64,000 bases of DNA from Ligustrum vulgare (Eukaryota; Streptophyta; Magnoliopsida; Lamiales; Oleaceae), in assembly GCA_963555705.1 (NCBI GenBank), contig OY743172.1, forward strand, positions 17,979,446 to 18,043,445, read 5' to 3'. The translations under genes were made by a program, and so were the position numbers. The notes beneath the pieces are model-generated. The model was not told where the DNA came from, did not search any database, and saw only the letters and a program-made list of their open reading frames with translations. Within the stretch, counting starts at the first letter, position 1; each line of letters opens with the position of its first letter. Positions 31,393 to 43,424 of this stretch are shown here, piece after piece.

Positions 31393-34300
31393 GCGAAATC
31401 GACACGATATTGGGAGGCCCCTATCTAGGTGGAAGCACAAATAACTCCCAGAAGCGGTATATCAGATAGGCCAAGCAGGCCCCCAACGTGAATTCACATC
31501 CATTCACATCTTGCAGGGATGCCTCGGACAGAATCTGTCACATTTACCTAGGATGACGCTATTGGGGTACATTTCCTGCATAATGATGCGTTGGTTATCC
31601 AGGTAGTGGTAGCTCGGAATGGATTGTCACGAATGTTGGTGGATGATGGTGTCTCGATAAACGTGAATGGAGTAACTTTCGATAAAACGGGGATTAGCAC
31701 CCCACTCATTCCAGTCTCAAATCCAATATATGGATTCACTGGGGACAGCATAACTCCCAGAGGATCCATAACCCTTATAACTGAGGTAGGGTAAGCGCCA
31801 ACTTTCTCCAGGATCCCCATGGAGTTCTTAATTGTAGACAAAATTTCCTCTTATCACGGCTCAATTGGGAGGCCGGGTCTCGTTGACTTGGGGGCTGCAA
31901 CACATACGAAGTACATTTGCATGAAGTACCCCATGGAGCATAGTGTAATAACAGTCAGGGGGAGCCAAACTGAATCACGGGCCTGTTACACAAACGCTAT
32001 TCGAAAACTTCAAGACCAGAGCTTGAACATGATTAGTGATGTAGCAATGGCCGAGGATGCTCCAGACCCTGAAAGATTGGGTGAAGGGCCCTCAGAAAGT
32101 GAAGATGTTACAATAACGCCGAAAGAGGATCTAGCAGATCTAGATCCAAGAATGACCGGAGACAATTGCTCTACCCCAGCTGAAAGGCTGGAATGTTTTG
32201 GTGTTGATCCACTTGATCCAATCAAGGAGTTGCAGATTGGATTAGATTTTCCAGTTGGATACAAAGATCAGTTGAAAAGCTTCTTACTTGAGAATCTCGA
32301 CGTATTCGCATGGAAACATGATGATATGATTGGAATTGATCCTAAAGTGACCTGTCACAGACTTCAGCTTGACCCAAGAAGTCCTGGGCACAGGAAAAAG
32401 AGGAGGCTGATGAGTTCTGATAAATATGAGGCCTTGAAAGAAGAGGTGACGAAGCTATTGAAAAATGGCCTTATCAAAGAATCCCGGTATCCGAAGTGGG
32501 TGTCAAACCCTATTTTTGTTCCAGAGCAGAATGGGAAATTGAGAGTATGTATTGATTTCTCGAATTTAAACTAGGTCTGCCCTAAAGACAGTTCCCCCCT
32601 GCCTCGAATTGATCAATTAGTCGATTCTACAGTGGGACATGAGATGCTGAGTTTTATGGATGCGTGCTCTGGATACAATCAAATCCCCATGCATGAATCG
32701 GATGAGGAGCACACTTCGTTTATCACGGATAGGGGACTCTATTGCTATAAAGTCATGCCGTTTGGTTTAAAGAATGCCAGAGCCACCTACCCACGGTGGT
32801 AAATTGTATGTTTTCAGAACAGTTGGGAAACACCATGAAAGTATATGTCGATGACATGCTGTTCAAAAATATGGTCGCTACAGAGTATGTCCGCCATCTT
32901 TCAGAGGCCTTTGACATTTTGAGGAAATATTGGATGAAGCTCAATCCCGCGAAATGCGCTTTTGGGGTAGCATCTGGAAAATTTGTTGGATTCATGATGA
33001 ACCGGAGAGGAATTGAAGCCAATCCAGATAAGATCAAAGCTTTACTAGACACGTGCTCTCCAAAGAGCTCAAAAGAAGTGCAAAGCTTAACGGGAAGAAT
33101 TACAGCCTTAAGTCGGTTCGTTTCTAAGTCCACTGACAAATGCTTGCCATTTTTTAAGATCTTAAAGGGAGGGAAACTATTCCAATGGATACCGGAATGT
33201 GAGTAATCTTTTGCCGACCTGAAAGCATTCTTGGGACAGGCCCCTCTATTATCAAAACCAAAGGCTGGCGAACCACTCTTTCTATATTTAGCCGTGTCAA
33301 AAGAGGTTGTTAGCTCAGTATTGGTCAGAGAGGAGGATGAGAATCAGTTCCCAGTGTATTATGTAAGCAAAGTCATGCTGGATGCAAAAACACGTTACCC
33401 AGACATGGAAAAACTTGCTCTTGCGTTGATTACGACAGGTCACAAACTCCGTCCCTACTTTCAGTCGCACTCCATACATGTTCTCACAAAATTTCCTATG
33501 AGACAAGTATTGCAGAAACCAGATGTATCTGGGAGGTTAATGAAATGGGCGATAGAAATCAGCCAGTACGACCTACATTATGAGCTTCGGACATCTATAA
33601 AAGGTCAAGCATTAGCATATTTCATAGTTGAGTTCACACATCCACCTGAGGTGGAGATGATTGATAACACAGAATAGCTTTGAGTGGAAATTGTTTATCG
33701 ATGGATCCTCGGCTGAAGGAAGATCTGGGGCTGGAATACTACTAATAAGTCCGGAGGGATATGAATTGCACCATGTGATCAGCTTTGGCTTTAAAGCCTC
33801 AAACGATGTCGCAGAATATGAGGCGCTCTTAGCTGAACTGAGGCTTGCGAAAGCTCTAAGGATTAAGTCTGTAGTGGAGTGATTCATAGCTTGTTGTGAG
33901 CCAGTTTAACGGACAGTTTTCTGACAAAGAGTCAACCATGGTTGCCTACTTGAAGAAAGTGAAAGATTTAGCCGTGCATTTCGAAAAAATGGAGTTACAT
34001 CATATTCCCAGAACTGGGAATTCCAATGCAAATGCTTTATCTAAACTAGCAAGCAGTAATGATTTTGAGCTCCACAATATGGTTCCAATTGAGCATTTTC
34101 CGATCTCTTCCATTGAACCAGGAACGGAGATTTTGGTAATAAAAGAAGAAGGGTCTTGGATGAGTCCTATACTGGCATACTTGAAGCATCAAAACATACC
34201 AGTCGAGCCGAAAGCAGCTCGAAAATTGCACAGATATGCCGCAAATTTTGTACTCTTGGATGATTTGCTTTATAAACGGAGCTACACTTCTCCTTTGTTG

Positions 34301-35213
34301 CAATGTGTTGGGCCGGAGGAAGGACAATATATAATGAAAGAAATTCATGAGGGCATATGCGGAAACCACGCTGAGGCGTTATCACTGGCTCGGAAAGCCC
34401 TCAAACAGGGATATTTTTTACCAACTATGCGAAAGGATTCTCATAACTTCGTCTGCAAGTGCGATAAATGTCAAAGGCATGCAACCATACCGCATCACAA
34501 ATTCACTGTGGTAACTAGCCCCTGGCCTTTCGCGAAGTGGGGAGTTGATATTATTGGTACTATACCCAGAGGTCCTGGTAACAATTGTTTTGCAATAGTG
34601 GCGATTGATTACTTCACCAAGTGGGTCAAAGCGAAATCCCTGATGAGGATTACTGAGGCCAACACCACCAAGTTCATCTAGAAGAATATTATATGAAGGT
34701 TTGGAATACCGCACTCATTGGTTAATGATAATGCAAAACAGTTCAAAAATAGAAGTATTGATGAATTGTGCGACGATTTGGGAATTAACAAATTATTTTC
34801 GTCTCCACATCATCCACAAGCAAATGGGCAGGTGGAATCCGTGAACAAGACCATAAAGAATACCCTAAAAACGAAGTTGGAATCAAAAAATGGCGTATGG
34901 GTGGATGAACTCCCACAGGTATTATGGGCACGTCGGACCACCCCGCACACCGCCACAGGGGAAACACCTTTCTCCATGGCGTATGGATCTAAGGTGGTAT
35001 GTCCAGTTGAAATTGGAGTGCCTTCTCTTCGTCAAATACATTACGACGAGGCGGAAAATGAGGAAGCGCAAAGGGAAAACTTGGATTTCCTCCTTGAAAG
35101 ACTAAGTGACTCCCAAATGGTGATGGCCACCAGGAAAAAATGGCCAGCTGCTACAACAAAAGGGTAAAGTTCGGCACTTTAACATTGGGGGTTTAGTCCT
35201 TAAAAAGATCCTT
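31392..35213 (+). pseudogene. Tat pol: protease, RT, RNase H, archaeal-type RNase H, integrase (degenerate)
   Basis: Resumes with IDTILGGP at about 31393. Protease near 31590 has LVDDG where D-[ST]-G is expected. RT (31900-33200) keeps YVDDM at about 32847 but has a TAG where NLNKACP is expected (32572) and a frameshift near 32790. The first RNase H follows at 33231-33480. A second, archaeal-type RNase H starts at FIDGSSAEGRSGAGILL (33690) and runs to ANALSKLASS (34060). Integrase has CDKCQRH, GVDIIG, VNDNAKQF and GQVESVNK, with stops near 34680-34696. Broken at 35213 by insert C, with TCCTT duplicated. Confidence 0.88.
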
Positions 35214-36119
35214 TGATGTGATCCCGGGAGGGGGTCACAACGAATACGCGGAATTAAACGAAACAAAGTTAGGAAAGATCCAGATTCAGCCAAGAACACA
35301 AGAACACAATAATTAAAATACTGGAAAGGATAAAAATTGACGATAGGACCGGGACCCGACAATCAAGACGCAATAAATTGACGATGCAGATTGAAGAACC
35401 GAGGTTTTCGAAACGCCACAAGGGATGCAAAATTCCTTGATATGTTTCTGATTGGAACGCCACAAATATTCAAGAAAAATATTTGATAAGTTCTATGAAT
35501 TGTTCTTCAAGAACAAGAAAAAAAAGGAACCCTCCTTTTCGAGAGAGAAAATCTCACATTCATTCAATAATATCAAAGTTGTTGTTTCATATGAAAAACA
35601 AAGTAATATAATGTAAAAACTGACCTAACTAGGGTTTGCCGCTAATTTGGGCCCAAAACATAAGAGTATTTAATAAAAGACGGAATTAAATTAACAAAAC
35701 TCGAATTCTGGAAAATTAGGTGTTACGGCCGTAAAAATGTCACTTACGGCCGTAAGTGACTTTCTGTTAATGAGTTACGGCCGTAACAAGAACTCTCACG
35801 GCCGTAAGTATCAATTTTGCTGAATTACTCAATTCCACCAGAGTAGGAGTTACGGCCGTGAACTGTAGTCTTACGGCCTTAAGTAATAAAATCCTGGAAT
35901 TCTTGCTTTTGACCCGAGGGAATGTTACGGCCGTGAACAACAGACTTTACGGCCGTGAATGTGTCATTCGCCTCCAAACTTTGCCCCTTTGATTTGGCTC
36001 GACCCCTTTGTCTTCTCGGCTTGCTTCCAACATGAAACTTGTGCCGTTTCCTGCATAGATCACTGTTACATTGCCCATAGGTCGACTTCTCCTTTGGTCT
36101 CCTACTTCGGATCACATCA
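35214..36119 (-). repeat. 3' LTR of insert C
   Basis: 906 bp, nearly the same as 38712-39630 apart from scattered substitutions and short indels. Contains a cluster of eight ACGGCCGT-type palindromes at 35723-35960 (one has decayed to ACGGCCTT). Confidence 0.9.
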
Positions 36120-36196
36120 TTCCCCCTTTCTTGGAAAGGATTCGACCTCGAATCCGTATATGGCCTCTCCTTTATGTATCTCTTTCTTTCGTTGGT

Positions 36197-36901
36197 TCAA
36201 GTGACATGTTCCTGTTTTGTGCAATGCATCATCCTTTGGGGTTGTTCTGTCCGACAATTAATTTTCCTTTTGGCCTTAGTTTTGTAATTTGATTGTAGTA
36301 CCTGCAAAACAGAATTAGCCAAACTAGGGAGGGATGTGTTAGCAAATGCAAGTAAACTCATTTTTGTGGGTGACTCTCTTCTCTTTTTCTTTTCTCTCTT
36401 GAGCTCACCTTTTTCTGAGGTCGTGGCCTCAACTCTCTTGTTTTCAATTTTCACACCCTCTCCTTTTTCTGAGGTCGTGGCCTCAACGCTCGTATTTTTC
36501 CCCTCAAACTCACTCTTTATTTTCAATTGGTCCTCTTGGACCTCTTTAGGCGTTAGCGGAGCAAGTGTGATCATTTTTCCATCCTTCACGAAAGAATATC
36601 TATTTTTGAACCCATCATGCACCACTCTCCTATCATGTTACCATGGTCTTCCCAATAAAATATGCCCAACATGCATAGGGACCACATCACACACCACCTC
36701 ATCTCTATAACCCTCAATGGTGAATTTAATATTAACCTGCTTGTTCACCTTAAGTTCTCCCGACTCGGTTAACCACTGTAATTTATAGGGGTTGGGGTGT
36801 TTCACCTTAGGCAATCCCAACTTCTCCACCAATAATGTACTAACCACATTAGTACAACTCCCCCCGTCAATTACCATCCCACAAACCTTTTTCCCTACCA
36901 A
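36197..36901 (-). pseudogene. Protease and linker remnant of insert C
   Basis: 36901-36638 encodes a retropepsin-like domain with MVIDGGSCTNVVST and GHILLGRPW. After a stop, 36625-36197 reads DGFKNRYSFVKDGKMITLAPL and PKEVQEDQ, the stretch that follows protease in plant Ty3 polyproteins, with an internal repeat VEATTSEKGE (twice). It then runs into the polypurine tract without any RT sequence. The repeat and the loss of pol are typical of gag-only derivatives. Confidence 0.8.
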
Positions 36902-38279
36902 ACACCTAGTGTGGAAAAGATTATCCCGCTGTCAATTTCAACCATCTTAGTTCGAGAATTTAGGACACGTCTATTCACAAGGGACCCCTTCACCGCATAA
37001 GTTAACCCCTCTTCATCGCTACTACTAGCCCCAACATCCACTAACTTAGGCATTCCCTTAAATTCATTCTCAGAACTAATTTCACCATTATCACGCAAGA
37101 GCATTACTTTCTTATTTGGACACTGTGATGCTATATGGCCCGACCCCAAACACTTAAAGCACTTAATATTTCTATCCCTAGTAGGTTGAGAATCAGAAAT
37201 ATTTTTACCTTTAGTTGTAAGTTCCTCCTTTCCCTTCGGGACGTGCTCATCATTGTGATCCTTCCTCGGTTGTGATGTAGGATAAGTTCCCGGTGATTGT
37301 TTAGATGTCCCCTTTCGCCTTAATTGCCTTTCCACCTTCATTGCCATGTGCACCATGTCTTCCAGTTCCACATAATGTTGTAACTCAATGATGTTTGCAA
37401 TATCTCTGTTCAGCCCACTCAAAAATCTAGCCATTGTAGCTTCCCGATCCTCCACCACGTTGGCCCTAATCATGGCTACCTCCATGTCTCTATGATATTC
37501 CTCTACACTCCTAGAACCTTGCGCGAGCCCCTGCAACCTTTGATAAATATCCCTATGATAGTGGCTTGGGACAAACCTCTTCCTCATGATGGTTTTCATC
37601 TCACGCCATGTATCCACCGGCCCTTCACCATTCCTCCTCCGATCCTTCACCAACCGATCCCACCAATTAATGGCGTAATCGGTGAACTCAACAACCGCTA
37701 ACTTCACCTTCTTTCCCTCAGAATAATTGTGGCAATCAAACATCAACTCTACCTTCTTCTCCCAATCTAGGTAAGCCTCCGGATCACTCCTCCCATGAAA
37801 AGGTGGGATAGACATTTTTATTTTACCTAGATTATCATCTATCTCATCCCGATCACCACGATCTCTTCTATTATTCGCCCTTTCATCCCTATCTCCTCTA
37901 CCCCTTCTCCTCCTTACACTAGCCACAGATGATTGGACACTACTTCCTTCACTCGCAAACTCTTCATCATCAAACCCATATCCAACCCTTTGATTATGTC
38001 TCCCCTATGATCTCTCCGGTCTTCCCTCCTAGCTCTAGGACCCACATGAGTTTGTTCCCTACGCAACTTATTAATAGTTTCCTCCTGCCTATCCATCCTA
38101 GTCATCAACTTCTCAAATTGCTCATGTAAAGTCTCCATCACACCTACAACATTGTTATTCACCCTATTCATACCTTCAGGTCGTTTGTTGTGGCTCGTTG
38201 ATGAAGCTGCTGGCTCCCTTCTGTAAATTCTCTGATTGTCCCCAACTGATGAAGATGATGAATCCCGTCTGCTAGACAT
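36895..38279 (-). pseudogene. Gag of insert C
   Basis: Starts MSSRRDSSSSSVGDNQ at 38279; a frameshift in 37914-37960 moves to the frame 37926-36895. Contains the gag core (PPFHGRSDPEAYLDWEKKVE, AINWWDRLVKDRR, YHRDIYQRLQGLAQGSRSVE) and one zinc knuckle CX2CX4HX4C (CFKCLGSGHIASQC). Matches Ty3 chromovirus-like Gag. It ends in a stop just before the protease segment. Probably non-functional because of the frameshift, unless read through. Confidence 0.85.
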
Positions 38280-38711
38280 TATTAGTCTTCACAGAAATAA
38301 GTGGTATATACCTCACAAAAAAAATATATCGCTCATGTATCACTCAAAATCCCCCTTCCAAGCACTTCAAAAACAATCCCAGAACTCAATCAAGGGTAGG
38401 ACACGATAGACACGAGTAAGAACAAGAAAACTCGGAAATTGAGACAAATCCGAAATATTCGAGGATAAATACGAAAACTTCGGGCTTTTTTTTTTTTTTT
38501 TGAATCCGAAATTCAACTAAAAGTGCAACGTAACAAACGGAATTGAATTCTGATAAGAATTGACTAAAAGAAACAAGATTGAATTTTTTGTGGAATTTTA
38601 TATGATTCAAACAAAGGAAAAATTTACTGGCACGAAGAACAAGAAAATCAAGAAAACAAGATAATATCTAGAATACAAAAACTGAATCTAGATCCAAGCT
38701 CTGATACCAGA

Positions 38712-39630
38712 TGATGTGATCCCGGGAGGGGGTCACAACGAATACGCAGAATTAAAGGAAACAAAGTTAGGAAAGATTCAAATTCAGCCAAGAACACAAG
38801 AACACAATAATTAAAATACTGGAAAGGATAAAAATTGACGATAGGACCTGGACCCGACAATCACGACGCAATAAATTGACGATACGGATTGAGGAACCGA
38901 GGTTTTCGAAACGCCACAAGGGATGCCAAATTCCTTAATAAGTTTCTGATTGGAACGCCACAAATATTCAAGAAAAATATTTGATAAGTTCTATGAATTG
39001 TTCTTCAAGAACAAGAAAAAAAAAATGAATCCTCCTTTTCGAAAGAGAAACGAAAGAGAAAATTTCACATTCATTCAATAATATCAAAGTTGTTGTTTCA
39101 TATGAAAAACAAAGTAATATAATGTAAAAACTGACCTAACTAGGGTTTGCCGCTAATTTGGGCCCAAAACATAAGAGTATTTAATAAAAGACGGAATTAA
39201 ATTAACAAAACACGAATTCTGGAAAATTAGGTGTTACGATCGTAAAAATGTCACTTACGGCCGTAAGTGACTTTCTGTTAATGAGTTACGGACGTAACAA
39301 GAACTCTCACGGCCGTAAGTATCAATTTTGCTGAATTACTCAATTCCACCAGAGAAGGAGTTACGGCCGTGAACTGTAGTCTTACGGCCGTAAGTAATAA
39401 AATCCTGGAATTCTTGCTTTTGACCCGAGGGAATGTTACGGCCGTGAACAACAGACTTTACGGCCGTGAATGTGTCATTCGCCTCCAAACTTTGCCCCTT
39501 TGATTTGGCTCGACCCCTTTGTCTTCTCGGCTCGCTTCCAACATGAAACTTGTGTCGTTTCCTGCGTAGATCACTGTCACATTGCCCATAGGTCGACTTC
39601 TCCTTTGGTCTCCTACTTAGGATCACATCA
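38712..39630 (-). repeat. 5' LTR of insert C
   Basis: 919 bp, pairs with 35214-36119. The palindrome cluster at about 39232-39470 is retained, with two members altered (TTACGATCGTAA and TTACGGACGTAA). Confidence 0.9.
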
Positions 39631-39799
39631 TCCTTCCTTCTACTCAAGAACTAGGAGTATGAACTTTAGGTCCTAATTGGGAAGGCCCTTACAAAGTCAC
39701 CTCCGAGGTGGTACCCGCTACATATATGATCGAAGACCTATCTGGGGTACCTTTGTGTAATCCTTGGAACACGGATCACCTTCGTCTCTATTTTCAATA
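39631..39799 (+). pseudogene. C-terminal end of Tat integrase/pol
   Basis: Directly after insert C and its TCCTT duplication the outer frame continues: LGPNWEGPYKVTSEVVPATY and WNTDHLRLYFQ then TAA at 39797. This is the chromodomain-less C-terminal tail usual in Tat integrases. An in-frame stop precedes TLGPNWEG. Its placement confirms that insert C split one ORF. Confidence 0.85.
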
Positions 39800-40609
39800 A
39801 AATCAAATTCCCCTTTGAATGATTACAACTTCTCCACATAATTTAATGAAAATTTGTAGCGAGTTACGTTAAAGATTGCATCAAGCGCTCTTAGTAAACA
39901 TGGCGGATGCTAAAAATGCCAAAATTATTTTTGTTCATAAGAGAATACAACTCTACCTATAGTAGTCAAGCAACAGTAAAATGATGACAATACTATACTT
40001 GAACTTCATTGAACAATGGACTCTTATAAGCCCGCACTACGCTCACTACGTCTTGGCTGAAAGTATTAAAACCATCAGTAGCAGCTTGTTCAAACTAATA
40101 ATCATAAGGAGGTAGAATCGCAGGTGTTACAAAGTACAACTCGAATATGGTCAAGTGTTTGTCAAAATCAGATCTAACCAGTAAATATGAATGTCTTAAG
40201 TTACTTAGATCTGAGGGACTATCAAGCATACAATGCATTTAGAAGTGTTTGCGTTTAGAGGCATTTAAAGAACTCACACTCTAACAAACCAAAACTTGTG
40301 TACACAACTGTTGAACTTCACAAAATGATCAAAACATTGAGCTAATTGAATCATTACATTTACAATTTAAAGCATCATTACATTTACATTTCGAAAAACT
40401 TGAGAAATATGCAATATGCAAAATGGTAAAAATAAATACAAAAAATGATCATTGAGGAGGGACATCTTCTGCAGAGTTCCTGCCACGTACATCCATAGAA
40501 GGATCAGCAGGATCATCAAGGGAATCGCCTTTATCCGTATGTTGTGGTTCGGGGTACAAGGCTTCGATGGGGGAAAGGTCCAAGGTTGGGAAAGCTTCCT
40601 TTACGTCCC
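39800..40609. other. Non-coding spacer of the Tat element
   Basis: Lies between the pol stop and the end of the antisense ORF. AT-rich, no ORF of note and no repeat recognised. Confidence 0.5.
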
Positions 40610-41815
40610 CTAAAGCCATCCTGGCCCCCTCTGCATGGCCTCATACTCAGGCGTCTCTTGAAAAGTGTCTTTGAAATTTTGGATCACCTCGGACACCTTG
40701 GCATTCAGAGCTTCTTCCACTCGTGTTGCAATAGTCCGCTCCAAAACCTCCGTGATCCTGGATTGCATGTGTCGTTCCAGAGAGGTAAGATCCTCCTCCG
40801 CCTTTTTCCGAGCCTCTTCCTCTCTCCCCAATTTCTCAGTGGCTGCTGCCACCTCTGTCTCCAGCTTAGCTTTGGCCGCATTGGCTGCTGTCAGAGCCTC
40901 GGTAGTTATGGATTGAGCCGGGTTGGAGTCATCCAGTTTCTTGCAAAGGGACGCTACATCTGCCTCGGAAGCATGGAGATCGTGCTTGAGCTTCTCATTA
41001 TCCTCTTGGAGGCATTTGGCTGTTAGCTTGTCTTCTGAGGAGGCCTTTCGGGCAATGGGCAGATGCTTCTTGAGGTCATTGATTTCCTTTAGCATCTTGT
41101 CCGCGTGGCGAAGGGCAGTTTCGGCCTCCTTCTTGTCCCGTTGGACCTCAAGAACGGAAGATTCCACTTCATTAATTAACGCCAGAGCCCTAACATTCAT
41201 GGCCTTGGCCGCAAGCAGTTTTGGGCTGGTGGGACACTTGAAGAAAAAGCAGACCAGCCTTCTGTCCAGAATTGACTTGTAGCTAGCGCAGGGGAGTCGA
41301 GGAGATTGGAATCAAAGTCTACATCTCTAGGAAGGACACTGGCTTTAATTCGAGCAAGCTCGTCAGCCACTTCCTGGGTCACCTCATATTGAAGGCCCGG
41401 AACGGATATCTCAGGCTCCTCCACAGGGTCAGATGATTCTGGTGGAGGAGGAGGGAGTTTGGAAGGAGCCTCTGTACCCCTCTTTAACCTTTTCAAGGGG
41501 GAGGACTTCCTCCTTTGAAGCGGACTCTATAATGTCCTCGAAAGAAGTGTCTCTAAGTGTTCCCTTCTTGGTTACCTTCTGTCCCCTGGGGCCTCCTCTT
41601 TCTGATAACGAGGCGGGAGGGGGCATCAGGGCGGGAAAGGGACCCCCTAGCTCTGTAGCAGGCACCTCGGACACTTGTTTAGTCACCTCCCCATGAAGTG
41701 TGGCCAGCATTGATTTCTATTTCTTTTTCACCTCGCTGCCATGACGGAGAAGGGGAGGGACCTTCTTAGCCATAAGCCCCTTTAAAGAAATTTTGGGGAA
41801 GTCCCTGGAACCTGG
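40610..41815 (-). pseudogene. Antisense ORF of the Tat element, coiled-coil part
   Basis: Minus-strand reading 41710-40610 gives a Pro/Glu-rich section (PPPPPESSDPVEEPE) and then a long heptad-rich coiled coil (AKLETEVAAATEKLGREEEA; SRITEVLERTIATRVEEALN) ending PEYEAMQRG. It is split over several frames by small indels. It lies between integrase and the 3' LTR in reverse orientation, where Tat elements often carry an extra antisense ORF of unknown role. The upstream (N-terminal) half is at 49896-51303, separated by insert D. Confidence 0.7.
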
Positions 41816-43424
41816 TGTAGCGACCAAGAATTTTTACGCGATTAATAATTATTTTAATAGAAAATCGTGTCGCTACTATTTCACCCATTTTTATTAAGTA
41901 ACGTCGTGACGTATTCGTATAGCCAAGTCAAGAAATAATCGAGATCGTTCGATTTTAAATTAAATTCCGAATTTCTAAAAATATCTCCATTCTCTTGATT
42001 TAAAGTATATGAATGGTTGATAGACTCCATTATATGTAATCATGAAGAGCATAATATTTGTATAAATATGGAAAAGTATATGAATGAATTATATACTCCA
42101 TTATATATAATCATGAAGAGCATAATATTTGTATAAATATGGAAAAGTATATGAATGATTGATAAGACTCCATTATATGTAATCATGAAGAGCATAATAT
42201 TTGTATAAATATGGAAAAGTATATGAATGATTTATATACTCCATTATATATAATCATGAAGAGCATAATAATTGTATAAATATGGAAAAGTATATGAATG
42301 ATTGATAGACTCCATTATATATAATCATGAAGAGCATATTATTTGTATAAATATGGAAAAGTATATGAATGGTGCTTTACTTTAAGAAAATGATGTGTTA
42401 AAATTAATAGAATTGAATGATTATGTTTACAATATGCCAACTTTATACATCTATTTAAACCCATCTCTTTTACACACAACTCTACACATATACACTTATT
42501 TCCAACCTCTTGACAAAATCCACAAGTAAGAGAAATTCAAGGTGGTCAAGAAAGTTTTGGTTCATTTACTACTACACTTCATTTTAATCTTTTAAAAGGT
42601 AAGTATATCTTATGTTTTTATGAAAATTAAGTATGTTGTTATCAAATGTAAATATACTTTAAGTTTTTATGAAAAGTAAGTATGTTTTTATGAAAGGTAT
42701 TACCTTATGTTTTTATGAAAAGTAAGTATGTTTTTATGAAAGGTATTACCTTATGTTTTTATGAAAAGTAAGTATGTTTTTATGAAAGGTAAATACACCT
42801 TATGTTTTTAAGAAAAGTAAGTATGTTTTTATGAAAAGTAAAATACCTTATATTTTTAAGAAAAGTAAGTATGTTTTTATGAAAATTAGATATACCTTAT
42901 GTTATTACGAAAATGTTTGGATCATTGCTATGAAATCAATCTCACAAGATTGCTATAGGTCCCATATGATATGTTTATGATTATGCTAAGGGGACCGGAG
43001 TTTAGTAGCGCTACACATAAGAATTATTGCCATCTAAGTTCGGTAAAATTCTTGTGTCTCTCTATATTTATGAGGATTTCGATCCTATCCTATGTTATGA
43101 TGAAAATGATCCATATGCTTTCAAAAGAAAATTATTTTTGGTATACTTACTGGGATTTTATAAATCTCACTCCACGATATTTACCATTTTCAGATAATTG
43201 AAGGTTCGAGGCGGTCAACATGGAAGTGGCAAAAGTGGTTAAGATTGATGAGATAATTATGTTGAACTTTATGTAAGAAAATTATGTTCTATTTTTATTC
43301 ACAAATAAAATTATGGGATTCTAATTATTCTTTTGAATAATTTTACATTACTATTTAAGTCTCGATAATATGATATGAGTCACTTTTAGTGGCACTCGAA
43401 TGGTCGAGAATTCGGGTCGTCACA
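41816..43424 (+). repeat. 5' LTR of element D
   Basis: TGTAGCGACC to CGTCACA. Holds two minisatellites: about six copies of a roughly 60-bp unit (TCATGAAGAGCATAATATTT) at 42005-42370, and several 40-bp units (AAGTATGTTTTTATGAAA) at 42600-42890. A 76-codon frame at 42971-43201 exists in both LTRs but looks fortuitous. Confidence 0.95.

Larger units (their letters stand above)
35214..39630 (-). mobile_element. Insert C: gag-protease-only Ty3 element (TR-GAG-like)
   Basis: 4,417 bp, minus orientation, bounded by TGATGTGATCC and GGATCACATCA and by the target duplication TCCTT (35209-35213, 39631-39635). LTRs are 906 and 919 bp. Primer site: minus strand TGGTATCAGAGC at 38709-38698, 2 nt from the LTR, matching initiator tRNA-Met. 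Polypurine tract: GAAAGGGGGAA next to the left LTR at 36120-36130. Internal DNA encodes gag and protease only; RT, RNase H and integrase are absent, so it must have moved with proteins supplied in trans. Confidence 0.9.

Noticed and set aside
42005..42370. CRISPR-like array from regularly spaced repeats
   Set aside because: Units are direct tandem repeats without unique spacers, inside a plant LTR.
42971..43201. 76-codon frame present in both LTRs of element D (also 49442-49672)
   Set aside because: Duplicated only because it lies in the LTR; the LTR differences change a codon freely and no family is recognised.
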